A stretch of 62,564 nt of DNA from Plesiocystis pacifica SIR-1 (lineage in GTDB: Bacteria; Myxococcota_A; Polyangia; Nannocystales; Nannocystaceae), in contig NZ_ABCS01000059.1 in assembly GCF_000170895.1 (NCBI RefSeq), positions 1 to 62,564 of the forward strand, in the 5' to 3' direction. The notes under the pieces were generated by a model that saw only the letters and a list, made by a program, of their open reading frames with translations, searched no databases and had not been told where the DNA came from. This document shows positions 6,846-15,828 of this stretch, one piece after another (the stretch's first letter is position 1; the number at the start of each line of letters is the position of its first letter). The position numbers were made by a program, and so were the translations under genes.

Positions 6846-9011
6846 TCAGTCCCAGGACTTGCAGACCTTGCCGTCGTCCTTGCCGAGCCAGTCGATGGTG
6901 TCCTTCGCGGCCTTGATCCACTCTTGCGAGGAGCCCAGGTCGCTGTAGGCCACGGCCTCGTAGAGCTGCACCGCGTAGCCGCAGTCGCCGAGCCCGACGT
7001 AGGACGAGCCGGCCCAGTAGTAGACGTAGGGCAGCCAGTCGTGGTCCGAGTGGTGGTCGGCGAACTCGGCGAAGTAGAGCAGCGAGTCCCAGTAGTTGTC
7101 GAGCTGGTGCTCGGCGACGCCCATGAAGTACAGGGCGTAGGGGACGTCGGGGCTGGTCGGGTTTTGGGCCTTCCAGGCGGCGAACTCGGCCTTGGCCTCG
7201 GCGTACTTGCCCGCGCCGAACAGGTCGTAGGCGGCGTCGAACAGATCGCTCGGATCCTGGTCGGGCTCACCCCCGCCGGCCGAGTCCTTGCCGCCGGGCA
7301 GCAGGCGCAGCTCGAACACGTCCATCTCCGTGGCCTCGTAGGCGGCGGGCGCCAGGTCGAGGTCGCGGGTCTTCCAGTGCTCCCAGCTCTGGCCCGAAGC
7401 CGTCGCCCACAGCCGGACCTTCTTGGCCTGGAGCATGAAGGGCTCGTGGGTGGGGTCGTCGAGGTTGAGGGACTGGCCGTTGGCGAGGCTGTAGCCCGCG
7501 GACTTGGAGCTGCCGGGGGCGCCGGGCAGCCACTGCCACTTGCCGTCGCGCTTGGTGTACCACTGGACCGCGAGCTCGACCTTCTTGCCGGTCTCGTTGG
7601 TGACCCGGAGGTTGCGCTCGGCGTGGGACAGGACCTTGGGGCCCTCGTCGGTGTTGCTGTTGGCCTTGGCGTCGGACTCGACCAGGGCCCAGGTCGAGTA
7701 GGCGCCGATGCTGTTCGACCCGTAGTCGATCCACATGTAGCCGCTCTCGCCCCAGTTGGAGCCCCACGAGTTGCGCATCAGCCAGGCGTTGCGCGAGTCG
7801 TCCCAGCCGACCAGGGTCACGGCGTGGTTGACCTGGGCGCTGGAGCGCTCGTCGAAGGTGCCGCCGCTGTAGGCGATGAAGGCCGGGGTCGCGGCGACGG
7901 CCGAGGTCAGCGCGCCGTACTTGCAGATGCTGGCCTTGATGTCCTCGACGCCGGGCTGGACCTTGTAGGGGTCGACCCAGCCCCAGGCCTCGACCTCGTA
8001 GGGGGTCGAGCCGCCGTTTTGACACGAGCTGGCGCTGCCCTTGTAGGGCACGGCCGCCTCGGTCTCGAGGCCGTCCTTGCCCCCGGACAGCCAGTCGTAG
8101 ATCGGCGTGTACCAGCCGCCGTAGCAGGTGCCGCCGTCGGAGCAGCTCAGCGCGTGCTGCTCCGAGAGGTCCGAGCGCCCGCCGTTGACGATCGCGTTGC
8201 TGGCCTCGATGGTCGAGACCGCGGCGAAGGCCCAGCAGCTCCCGCACGCGCCCTGGTTGCGGATCGCACCCAGCTCGCTTTGCCAGGTGAAGGCCTCGGC
8301 GCTCGGCGAGCAGATGTCGGCGAAGTTGTTGCCCACGGACGCCGGCGTGTCCGAGTTGCTCGAGCTGCCCACGGGGGCCCCGAGCCCGCCCGGCAGGCCG
8401 CCCTTGTCCTTCTCGGCCATGCGCTTGGGCTTGGTCAGGGTCCGGGACAGGCTGCGGACCATGAGGTCGCGGCCCTGGGTGGCCTTGCGGGCCCGGCTGT
8501 TTTGCTTGGCCGCGTCGCGCAGGGGCTTGGCCGGGAGCGAGAGCCCGGCGAGCTCGCCCACGGGCCGGGCCATGGCGTCGGTGTAGCTGACCTCGAAGCT
8601 GTACTGCTTCTTGGCGATGTCCTTGCGCAGCTGCTTGAGGTCCTTCTTGGCCCGGCGCGGCGCCTTCTTCTCCCGCGTCGAGTAGGTCGTCGCCAGCGCC
8701 TTGGCCTTCTTGCTCGACGCCCGCGCCGGCTTGCCCTTGGGCCGGCTGAGCTTGCGCGCGGGCTTGGTGCCCGGCTTGGGTCGGAAGGTCTTGCTCACCG
8801 CCGGGGGCTTGCCCGCCTTCAGCGGCGCCCGCTTGGGTTTGGACTGCTTCGACTTGGACTTCGACGGCGGCGCCTTGGCCTTGGTCTTGGTCTTGGTCGT
8901 GGCGCGGGGAGAGGTGCTGGTCTTGGTCTTGGATTTCTGGCGCGGGGGCGCGAAAACGAGACCCAGACTCAAGGCGATGAGGGCGGCGTGCGAGGTCCAG
9001 GGGGCGGGCAT
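6846..9011 (-). CDS. exported papain-family (C1A) cysteine protease with TPR-like tail
   Basis: 721 residues from ATG 9011. A short hydrophobic segment (ALIALSLGLVF) suggests export. A Lys/Ser/Thr/Pro-rich low-complexity stretch runs over about residues 25-115. A helical, propeptide-like region follows to about 230. The C1A catalytic domain covers about 235-465 with Cys259 (ACGSCWAF), His396 (VNHAVTL) and Asn414 (RNSWGSNWG). A beta-rich region then leads into a C-terminal repeat region (SDLFDAAYDLFGAGKY) resembling tetratricopeptides. Typical C1A enzymes are about 330 residues, so both extensions are unusual. The stop lies 18 bp from the shared terminator. It may act in extracellular digestion or prey lysis (inference). 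Confidence 0.88.
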   Translation of the reverse strand: MPAPWTSHAALIALSLGLVFAPPRQKSKTKTSTSPRATTKTKTKAKAPPSKSKSKQSKPKRAPLKAGKPPAVSKTFRPKPGTKPARKLSRPKGKPARASSKKAKALATTYSTREKKAPRRAKKDLKQLRKDIAKKQYSFEVSYTDAMARPVGELAGLSLPAKPLRDAAKQNSRARKATQGRDLMVRSLSRTLTKPKRMAEKDKGGLPGGLGAPVGSSSNSDTPASVGNNFADICSPSAEAFTWQSELGAIRNQGACGSCWAFAAVSTIEASNAIVNGGRSDLSEQHALSCSDGGTCYGGWYTPIYDWLSGGKDGLETEAAVPYKGSASSCQNGGSTPYEVEAWGWVDPYKVQPGVEDIKASICKYGALTSAVAATPAFIAYSGGTFDERSSAQVNHAVTLVGWDDSRNAWLMRNSWGSNWGESGYMWIDYGSNSIGAYSTWALVESDAKANSNTDEGPKVLSHAERNLRVTNETGKKVELAVQWYTKRDGKWQWLPGAPGSSKSAGYSLANGQSLNLDDPTHEPFMLQAKKVRLWATASGQSWEHWKTRDLDLAPAAYEATEMDVFELRLLPGGKDSAGGGEPDQDPSDLFDAAYDLFGAGKYAEAKAEFAAWKAQNPTSPDVPYALYFMGVAEHQLDNYWDSLLYFAEFADHHSDHDWLPYVYYWAGSSYVGLGDCGYAVQLYEAVAYSDLGSSQEWIKAAKDTIDWLGKDDGKVCKSWD

Positions 9012-9105
9012 GCGAGAAACTCTACTGGGCGCAGAGACGGAGCCGGAGATGAATTTGTTCGTTTCGAGGTGGGCTCGCGGCGAGATGGAGAAGCAGTTTG
9101 TGACT

Positions 9106-9135
9106 CGGTCGATCGCTCGGCCGATGACTCGACCG
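9106..9135. promoter_or_regulatory. inverted repeat between divergent genes
   Basis: Perfect 7-bp arms CGGTCGA and TCGACCG with a 16-bp spacer lie in the 236-bp gap between the divergent protease and small exported protein genes. It could be an operator, but there is no independent support. Confidence 0.25.
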
Positions 9136-9247
9136 ATGGGTGGGGTGGAGTTCACCCCGAGCGCAGGCTCGAAGGCGCCCGGGACAGCCCTTGGTCTGTG
9201 CTTGGACCCTGGGGGATCCTTGGGGTAGCGTGGGAGCGAAGACGACC

Positions 9248-9802
9248 ATGGACATGCCCAACTCTCCTCGCCGTGTGTCGACCGTGTTCTCGTGTTTCCT
9301 CGGCCTGGCCGTCGCGGGCCTCGGCGCGAGCCCGGCCGCGGCGGCGCCGCCTGATCCCGGGGCGCCTCCGACCCTCGGCGGCGACGGTGGCTCCAGCGCG
9401 GGCGCTCCCGGCATGGGTCCGGAGGAGCAGGTCTGTCAGGGCAAGAGCATCGGAGCGCCGTGCGCCATGCCCAACGATCAGCCGGGCACCTGCGGCGAGG
9501 GTTTGTGCAGCCGCCTCGACTACTCCGGCGGCTCGCCACCCAAGGCCACCGAGGAAGCGTGCGTGGTTTGCAAGCCCTCGAGCGGCCCGGGCAAGCCGCC
9601 GATCCTCGGTGGCGACGGCGGGGGCGGGGCTGAAGGCGATTCGAAGGCGGGCGAGGGCGGGTCCAAAACCGAGGACAAGCCGCCGGAGTCCGCGAGCCGC
9701 TGCACGATCAGCGACGACGCGAACTCGACAAACACTGTGAGCCTCGCCCTGTTTGTCCTCGGCCTCGCATGCCTTCGTCGCCGTCGACGAACGAAGGCGT
9801 GA
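9248..9802 (+). CDS. small exported protein with C-terminal membrane/Arg sorting-type tail
   Basis: 184 residues. A signal peptide (FSCFLGLAVAGLGASPAAAA) ends near residue 30. The mature part is Gly/Pro/Asp-rich and contains a duplicated GGDGG motif. It has a Cys-containing middle (CQGKS, CAMPND, CGEGLCS, ACVVC). The C-terminus is a single hydrophobic helix (TVSLALFVLGLACL) followed by RRRRR. This tripartite tail resembles MYXO-CTERM-type anchors of myxobacterial surface proteins, but the canonical Gly-Cys motif is not exact. Function is unknown. It is divergent from the papain-like protease, so the two may share a promoter region. Confidence 0.65.
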   Translation: MDMPNSPRRVSTVFSCFLGLAVAGLGASPAAAAPPDPGAPPTLGGDGGSSAGAPGMGPEEQVCQGKSIGAPCAMPNDQPGTCGEGLCSRLDYSGGSPPKATEEACVVCKPSSGPGKPPILGGDGGGGAEGDSKAGEGGSKTEDKPPESASRCTISDDANSTNTVSLALFVLGLACLRRRRRTKA

Positions 9803-9953
9803 GTCGCCTCGCGTCATCGATGTCGTGGCCGGCTCCAGGTGAGCCATCTGCGCGTGGTTTGCGGCAGTTTCTGCGTCGCGGACTCGCGAAACGCCATGCT
9901 AAGTAGCTCTTTCAGGCGATGAACTCCGTGTTCACCGCCATAAAGGCGCTTGC

Positions 9954-12900
9954 ATGCTCTCTCTACTCGCCAAGGCCGAGTACCCGAAAGCACCCCTCGA
10001 TCTGCAGCTGCAGGTCGGGTGGCTGGTGTTTTTGGTGTTCGTGTTGATCGTGTTTTGGATCTGGACGCGCGCCGAGTCTTTCCGGCGCGCGTTTTTTGCT
10101 CGGGAGGATCCGCGGGTGCTCGCGATCTGGCGGATCGGCCTGGGCATCATGACCATCCAGAACTTCTGGAACCTCTTGAGCCACTCCAGGATGCTGTGGA
10201 CCGACGAGGGCATGTTCACGGACGCGGAGGTCCGCCAGCGCCTCGGACGCACCGCCTTGTCGGGGTGGACGGAGGTCGACGGCTTCCTCGATGGCTGGGC
10301 GATCCTCAAATTCTTTTGGGGCAAGAACTCGCTGCTGTTCATTCACAGCAGCCCGGACTTCGTGTGGGGCTACCTCGCCGTGCTGTTCGTGGCCCTGGCC
10401 CTGTTCACCGTGGGCTTTCGGACCCGGATCACGGCGGTCGTCATCTTCTTGATGATCAACGGGATCTACAACCGCAACGGGGTCTATCTCGAGGGCCACG
10501 ACACGGTCTATCGCTGCATCTGGTTGATGACCCTGGTCGCGCGCACCGACGCGGCCTGGAGCGTCGACAACTGGCTGCGGCGGCGTCGGGAGCAAAAGCT
10601 GCGCGACGGCGGGGGCGTGGGCTACGACTGGCGCCACTTCCTCGACCGCGCCGGGCACTGGCTGTGGGCCGGGGCCTGGGGCGTCGCCTTTTGCCTGATC
10701 GTCGAGTTCACCATGGTCCACGTGATCCTGGTGACCCTCGCGGGCGTGCTCGTCTCGGGCGTCGTCGGCGTGTTCGAGGCGAAAGGACGCGGCGCGCTCC
10801 ATGACGCCGGCAAGCTGAAGCTGCCCGAGCCCAAGCGCTACCAGCTCGTGCCCCGGTGGCCGCGCTACGTGATCATCGCCCAGCTGACGTGCATCTACTC
10901 GGCCACGGGCATGTGGAAGATCGGCAAGGTGTGGAAGGCGGGCGACGCCCTCTACTACGCCCTGAACATGGACCACTTCTATCGTTTCGAGGTGTTCACC
11001 CAGTGGGTGAGCTTCTACTTCGCAACGAACATGTTCAAGGTGATGAGCTTCGTGACCCTGTGGTGGGAGAAGCTGTTCTTCTTGATGTTCCTGGGCCTGG
11101 TCCTCAAGTGGGGCCTCGACCACAAAGACGACCCCTGGTACCAGGCGCAGGACTCGGTGCTGTGGCGCAGGTGGGCGGGTCGGCTGGCGCTGATCGGCTC
11201 TTACTTCGCCATGTACCGCGTCGCGGTCATCGCGGTCCCGTGGTGCCTGCCGCTGCTCAAGAACAAGAACCCCACGCCGCCGGAGGCTGCGCTGCAGAAC
11301 GTGCACATCCTGTTCGGCGGGGTCTTGCCCGTGGCGATCATCGTGTGGCTCGTGCTCGGGCGGTGGCCGGTCCGGCTACCCAACCCGCGGCGCTTGCTGC
11401 TGTGGCTGCGCGAGCGCAAGCCGAAGGACGCCAAGAAGGGCGAGGGCAAGGACGGCAAGCAGGCCGCGACCAACGAGGGCGAGGCCAAGAAGAAGGCGGA
11501 CGCCCCCGAGCTCGAGCCCTTCCTGATCGATCAGCGCTTCGTCCGCAACTGGCTGTTCGGCCGACGCATCTGGCTGAGCCTCGGCCTGATCTTCCACGGG
11601 ATCCTGTTCGTGTTCATGAACATCGGCATGTTCCCGCTGATCATGATGTGGATCTACGTGGTCTGCTTCGAGTCGAAGACCTACCTGAAGATCTTCCGGT
11701 GGACCGCCGAGCTCCTGCGCAAGTGGCGGGTCACGGCGTGGATGGTGCCCGAGCGCCTCGACGAGTACATCGCCGAGGACGACAGCGTGCTCGAGAGCTC
11801 GGCCGACGCCGTCGCCCGCGATCCTGCGGGTCCTTGGTACCAAGATCCCCACCGCCTGCTGCTCGGGCCGCTCAAGCTGTTCTCCAAGGACGCGGCGAGC
11901 TTCCTCGAGTCCTCGCGGGAGCGGGGCGGCCGGATCCCCGACCTGCTGGTCCTCGCGCTGTGCGGCGGCCTGGCGCTGCTCGTCGGCCTGCGCGGCCTCG
12001 AGGCCCGGACCGAGGCTGACGTGGCCGCGGCCAAGGCCGACCCGGACGCGGACGTCGACGCGGCGGCCGCAGCCCGAGACGCGCGCAAGGCCGAGTCCGA
12101 GGCGCGGAGCAAACGCATCGAGCGCATCGGCGACGCGTCGTGGTGGTGGGTCTACGCGGTGTTCGGCTTCGCGGCCGTCGCCCACTTCCGCCGCCGCGGG
12201 CCCTTCGATCGCCAGTTCAGCGAGGAGGAGCTCGCCGCCAGGGCCAAGGCCGAGGGCAAGGCCAAGGCCAAGGTCGAGGGCGAAGCCGAGGAGGCCGTCG
12301 AGCCCGTCGAGATCGCCACGCCGCCCCTGGTCGCCGGCACGCTCATGCGCACGGCCATCCTCGGCCTGACGATCTGGCACGTCACCGCGGTCGGGGCCCT
12401 GTTCATCCCCAAGTACTCGGTCACCCAGGCCTGGCGCGGGGAGGTGACCAAGGTCTACGGCAACTGGGTCCGCGGCCTGAACATCAGCCAGAGCTGGAAG
12501 ATGTTCTCGCCCAACCCGCCGCGCTCGAACACCTTCATGCGCACCGTGGTCAAGGACCAAGACGGCGAGCTGTACATGGTCGGCACCGACCACTACACCG
12601 ACCGGCCCTACGTGTTTTGGTACAACGACCGCAGCCGCAAGATGCACCGGCGCATGGTCGGCAAGAGCAAGTGGTATCTGAAGTACTGGTCCCAGTACCA
12701 CTGCCGCGAGTGGGCCTTCGACCACGACGGCCAGCTGCCCCTGGAGGTCCAGGTCTTGAAGCTCAAGACCCCGATCCCCAAGCCGGAGGCCCTCGCCAAG
12801 ATCGGCGAGCCCTCAGACCCGCGCAAGCGCAAGCTCAAGCGCAACGTGGTCAACACCTACAAGTGCAAGGACAGCAACATCGAGCCGTGGATGAAGCAAC

Positions 12901-13184
12901 GCCGCGGCTGGGAGCTGACGGAGGCGGACGAGCGCCGCCTCGAGTCGGCCGAGCGCAAGGCCGAGCGCTCGGCTGAGACGACCCGGCGCAGCTGGGATGC
13001 CCGCACCGACTTTGGCGGTGAGCCCCGCCCCGGTATCGAGGGCAAGGTCGACGCCGACCCGCAAAAGGGCAAGGGCAAGGGCAAGGGCAAGGCCGAGGAA
13101 GACGAGGGCGGGGAGGACGGCGAGGACACGCCGGCCAAAAAGCCCGTCAACCGCCGGCCTCCGGTCCCGACTCGCAATCGCTGA
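9954..13184 (+). CDS. large HTTM-domain (vitamin K carboxylase-like) membrane protein 1
   Basis: 1076 residues with many membrane helices. The HTTM core (related to the membrane part of vitamin K-dependent gamma-carboxylase) occupies about residues 15-480: RVLAIWRIGLGIMTIQNFW, the YLEGHDTVYR loop, IYSATGMWKIGKVWKAGDAL and YYALNMDHFYRFE. A charged Lys/Glu-rich insertion follows near 480-520, then more helices. A soluble domain begins at the WKMFSPNPP motif near residue 848 that typifies HTTM proteins. The last 80 residues are Lys/Gly/Glu low complexity. ATG 9954 has AAAGG seven bases upstream. It heads a tight operon with two more HTTM genes. HTTM proteins are thought to modify membrane or secreted substrates; the reaction here is unknown. 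Confidence 0.85.
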   Translation: MLSLLAKAEYPKAPLDLQLQVGWLVFLVFVLIVFWIWTRAESFRRAFFAREDPRVLAIWRIGLGIMTIQNFWNLLSHSRMLWTDEGMFTDAEVRQRLGRTALSGWTEVDGFLDGWAILKFFWGKNSLLFIHSSPDFVWGYLAVLFVALALFTVGFRTRITAVVIFLMINGIYNRNGVYLEGHDTVYRCIWLMTLVARTDAAWSVDNWLRRRREQKLRDGGGVGYDWRHFLDRAGHWLWAGAWGVAFCLIVEFTMVHVILVTLAGVLVSGVVGVFEAKGRGALHDAGKLKLPEPKRYQLVPRWPRYVIIAQLTCIYSATGMWKIGKVWKAGDALYYALNMDHFYRFEVFTQWVSFYFATNMFKVMSFVTLWWEKLFFLMFLGLVLKWGLDHKDDPWYQAQDSVLWRRWAGRLALIGSYFAMYRVAVIAVPWCLPLLKNKNPTPPEAALQNVHILFGGVLPVAIIVWLVLGRWPVRLPNPRRLLLWLRERKPKDAKKGEGKDGKQAATNEGEAKKKADAPELEPFLIDQRFVRNWLFGRRIWLSLGLIFHGILFVFMNIGMFPLIMMWIYVVCFESKTYLKIFRWTAELLRKWRVTAWMVPERLDEYIAEDDSVLESSADAVARDPAGPWYQDPHRLLLGPLKLFSKDAASFLESSRERGGRIPDLLVLALCGGLALLVGLRGLEARTEADVAAAKADPDADVDAAAAARDARKAESEARSKRIERIGDASWWWVYAVFGFAAVAHFRRRGPFDRQFSEEELAARAKAEGKAKAKVEGEAEEAVEPVEIATPPLVAGTLMRTAILGLTIWHVTAVGALFIPKYSVTQAWRGEVTKVYGNWVRGLNISQSWKMFSPNPPRSNTFMRTVVKDQDGELYMVGTDHYTDRPYVFWYNDRSRKMHRRMVGKSKWYLKYWSQYHCREWAFDHDGQLPLEVQVLKLKTPIPKPEALAKIGEPSDPRKRKLKRNVVNTYKCKDSNIEPWMKQRRGWELTEADERRLESAERKAERSAETTRRSWDARTDFGGEPRPGIEGKVDADPQKGKGKGKGKAEEDEGGEDGEDTPAKKPVNRRPPVPTRNR

Positions 13185-13196
13185 GGTTTCGATTCC

Positions 13197-15170
13197 ATGA
13201 CGTTCATGACCACTCCCTTGTTGCTCGCGCTGGCGAAGAAAAAAGAGATCGACGTCTCGGCGCACATCGACGTCTCGACGCAGGCGCTGTGGATCGCCGC
13301 GGCGGCCGTCGCGATCTTCTTCATCCTCCGCCCCGAGCTGTGGCGGCGGATCTTCTTCGAGCGCCGGGACGCACGCCCCGCGGCGCTGACGCGGATCGCC
13401 TTCGGCATCACGATCATGTGGACCTTCCTCGACCTGCTCGTGCTGCAGGGCGAGTTCCTGTTCACGGATCAGGGCCTGCTGCTCACGGAGATGGCGCGGA
13501 AGAACTACGGCGGCAAGATGCGCACGCTGTGGGATCCGGAGTACGGGGTCGAGCACTGGTGGGATTACTTCATGATCCTCACCGATCGCTGGACCGTGCT
13601 GTTCATCCGCAGCGATCCGCCCTTCGTCTACGCGATGTTCGGGGTGCTGTTCTTTTGCTGCACGATGATGATCATCGGCTGGCGGACGCGCCTGTTCACG
13701 GTGCTGACCTGGCTCGCGGTCCTGCAGCTGTACAACTACAACCCCATCTACTTCACGGGCGGCGACACGGTCCTGCGCGTCCACGCCTTCTTCATGATCT
13801 TCGTCGACTGGGGTCAGGCCTACTCCGTCGATTCGTGGCGCAAGCGTCGCAAGGCGATCTCGAAGGGCGAGACGGCGGCGCTGCCGGACTACAAGCAGAT
13901 CGCCGGCTGGCCGCGGATCATCTTCATGATCCAGCTGGCGGCGATCTACTCCTCCACGGGCCTGCTCAAGAGCGGCAAGACCTGGGCCGACGGCACGGCG
14001 CTCTACTACGCCCTCAACCTCGACCACTTCTACCGCTTCCCCAACCACCTGATGAACGCTTGGATGACCAAGCTGTACATCACGCGGGGGGCGGCGATCC
14101 TCGTGCACTGGTGGGAGATCCTGTTCCCGCTGCTCTTCCTCGGGGAGGCGCTGCGCGGGTGGGACCGGGACGAGAAGGCCGGGACCTGGCAGGGGCCGGT
14201 GCCGCGGTGGACGCTCTACTGCGTCGCCATGGCCGCCTCGATCTACGGGGTCTGGTACGGGCCCTCTTGGACCCGCCCGCTGCCGCTGCTGCTGCTCGCG
14301 GGGCTGATCCTCGTCGATCGCATGTGGCTCAAGGAGGCCGACACCTCCGGCAAGGGCGCGCTGTCTTGGGTCGTGCGCGTGTCGAGCTGGGCCTGCGTGG
14401 TCGTGTTCTTCGTGGTCGCCGCCTACATGGCCGACCTCGGCGTGCACTACTACTACAAGCCCGGCGCCAAGGTGGCGGCGTTTTGGAAGAACAAGGAGAT
14501 GCTGGGGACGCTGGCCTCGGTCATGACCCTGGTCATCCCCGCCTTCGCCGGCGGGCTGATCCTGGGCCTGCGCCGGTGGGCGCCCAAGGTCTACCTGTTC
14601 GTCCGCGACTGGCTCCTGGGCAAGCGCTTTTGGCTTGTCCTGGGCTTCCTCTTCCACCTGGGCATCGACGCGAGCATGAACGTCGGCACCTTCGTGCAGG
14701 TGATGATCGCGGTCTATCCGATCTGGCTGGCCGGCCAGGACATCGACAAGATGTGGTGGTACCTCTACCGCCTGCCGGCCAAGCCCGGCGAGGGTGGGCG
14801 CCCGGCCTGGCCCGAGGGCAAGCTCAAGCAAGGCCTGCGCCTGGCGATCGCGCCCTTCGAGCGGGCGGTCTACCGGGTCGAGCGGGACCCCTGGGTCGTC
14901 GTGCACGGCGCCGACGACGTCGACGTTCGGCGCGTGGCGCTGCTGCGTTGTTGGGACCTCGGCCAGCGCCTGCGCTTCGAGCTCGACGAGGACCGGGCCA
15001 AGGGCGCGCCCTTGACCCTGCGGGCGCCCGACGGCAAGAGCACGCTGACTGGGGCCGACGCGGGGGCCGTGCTGATCCCCCTGTTCCCAGGCCTGTGGTG
15101 GCTGTGGCCGCTGAGCCTCGTCCCTGGCGTGGGCAAGCTGGCCGTGCTGATCTTGCGTCAGCGTGGCTGA
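13197..15170 (+). CDS. HTTM-domain membrane protein 2
   Basis: 657 residues, paralogous to the preceding gene. Shared landmarks are ARPAALTRIAFGITIMW, IYFTGGDTVLRVHAF, IYSSTGLLKSGKTWADGTAL and YYALNLDHFYRF. The extracytoplasmic His-rich loop and about ten membrane helices follow. It lacks the long charged insertions of protein 1. After the helices, a short soluble stretch (ERDPWVVVHGADDVD, RALLRCWDLG-like) precedes a final hydrophobic segment near the C-terminus. ATG 13197 is 12 bp after the previous stop; a second ATG lies 9 bp later. The next gene overlaps its end by 8 bp, indicating coupled translation. Function is inferred only from the domain. Confidence 0.83.
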   Translation: MTFMTTPLLLALAKKKEIDVSAHIDVSTQALWIAAAAVAIFFILRPELWRRIFFERRDARPAALTRIAFGITIMWTFLDLLVLQGEFLFTDQGLLLTEMARKNYGGKMRTLWDPEYGVEHWWDYFMILTDRWTVLFIRSDPPFVYAMFGVLFFCCTMMIIGWRTRLFTVLTWLAVLQLYNYNPIYFTGGDTVLRVHAFFMIFVDWGQAYSVDSWRKRRKAISKGETAALPDYKQIAGWPRIIFMIQLAAIYSSTGLLKSGKTWADGTALYYALNLDHFYRFPNHLMNAWMTKLYITRGAAILVHWWEILFPLLFLGEALRGWDRDEKAGTWQGPVPRWTLYCVAMAASIYGVWYGPSWTRPLPLLLLAGLILVDRMWLKEADTSGKGALSWVVRVSSWACVVVFFVVAAYMADLGVHYYYKPGAKVAAFWKNKEMLGTLASVMTLVIPAFAGGLILGLRRWAPKVYLFVRDWLLGKRFWLVLGFLFHLGIDASMNVGTFVQVMIAVYPIWLAGQDIDKMWWYLYRLPAKPGEGGRPAWPEGKLKQGLRLAIAPFERAVYRVERDPWVVVHGADDVDVRRVALLRCWDLGQRLRFELDEDRAKGAPLTLRAPDGKSTLTGADAGAVLIPLFPGLWWLWPLSLVPGVGKLAVLILRQRG

Positions 15171-15828
15171 GCGAGACGACAGCGAGCTCGAGCCTTCGGC
15201 TCGTACGGGTTCCGAGCCTTCGGCTCGCGCGGGTTCGGGCGAAAGCTCGGGCCCGCGGGCGCATGAGCCCTACCGGCCCCGCGCCCGGGACGTGGTCCTG
15301 GCCGCGGTGTTCGTGTGCGGCTGGCTGATCCCGCTGACGATCTCGGCCTACCACGGCGGCGCGCCGGAGTCGTGGCCGATGCACGCCCGCGACCTCTACT
15401 CCGTGTCCTGCCTGTTCGGCACCGAGAGCGACCGGGTCAGCGTGTTCTACGTCCAGGTCCGCCGGGAGCACAGCCGGGGCTGGGAGACGGTCGAGGAGTC
15501 GCAGTACTTCGAGCTCGAGCCCTTCGGCCACCGCAACCGCTTCGACCGCTTCATGGCGCGCTTTGGGTACATGGACAGCCAGTCGGCGGAGGCCGCCCGG
15601 GCCGAGTTCGCGCGCTGGATCGCCGCCCGCGAGAGCGAGGGGGACGCGAGCGGCGGGGTCGTGATCGCCGTGCGCTACCTGTGGCTCGACGTCGACCTCG
15701 ACGGCGACCCGCAGGGCTGTTGGCGCAAGCCGGACCTCGCCGACCTGCCCCCCGGGACCAAGCGCCGCCGCCTCGGTGAGGTGGTGCCCATCTCCGCGGA
15801 AGACCGCGCGCGGGGAGGGTCACGGTGA
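15163..15828 (+). CDS. single-pass membrane protein of the HTTM operon
   Basis: 221 residues from GTG 15163, overlapping the stop of the previous gene. The N-terminal 40 residues are low complexity and carry a duplicated EPSAR motif. This is followed by one membrane helix (VVLAAVFVCGWLIPLTI, about residues 44-61) and a soluble domain of about 150 residues (DLYSVSCLFGTESDRVSVFYVQV). The domain resembles the soluble tails attached to other HTTM proteins, so this may be a split-off partner subunit. I recognise no catalytic motif. The next gene starts inside its stop codon region (GTGA). Confidence 0.7.
   Translation: MAERDDSELEPSARTGSEPSARAGSGESSGPRAHEPYRPRARDVVLAAVFVCGWLIPLTISAYHGGAPESWPMHARDLYSVSCLFGTESDRVSVFYVQVRREHSRGWETVEESQYFELEPFGHRNRFDRFMARFGYMDSQSAEAARAEFARWIAARESEGDASGGVVIAVRYLWLDVDLDGDPQGCWRKPDLADLPPGTKRRRLGEVVPISAEDRARGGSR
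15189..15227. repeat. duplicated short palindrome inside coding sequence
   Basis: Two copies of the 15-bp hairpin CGAGCCTTCGGCTCG (6-bp arms, TTC loop) lie at 15189-15203 and 15213-15227, inside the N-terminal low-complexity part of the operon's third gene. They encode the repeated EPSAR. Confidence 0.6.

Noticed and set aside
7000..9740. Long plus-strand Gly/Val/Leu-rich frame opposite the papain-like protease
   Set aside because: Its composition is that of antisense translation of GC-rich codons; the minus strand has clear catalytic motifs.
12990..13184. Separate small ORFs over the Lys/Gly-rich tail of HTTM protein 1
   Set aside because: The tail is continuous with the long HTTM frame; the small ORFs are shadows of the repetitive GGCAAG codons.
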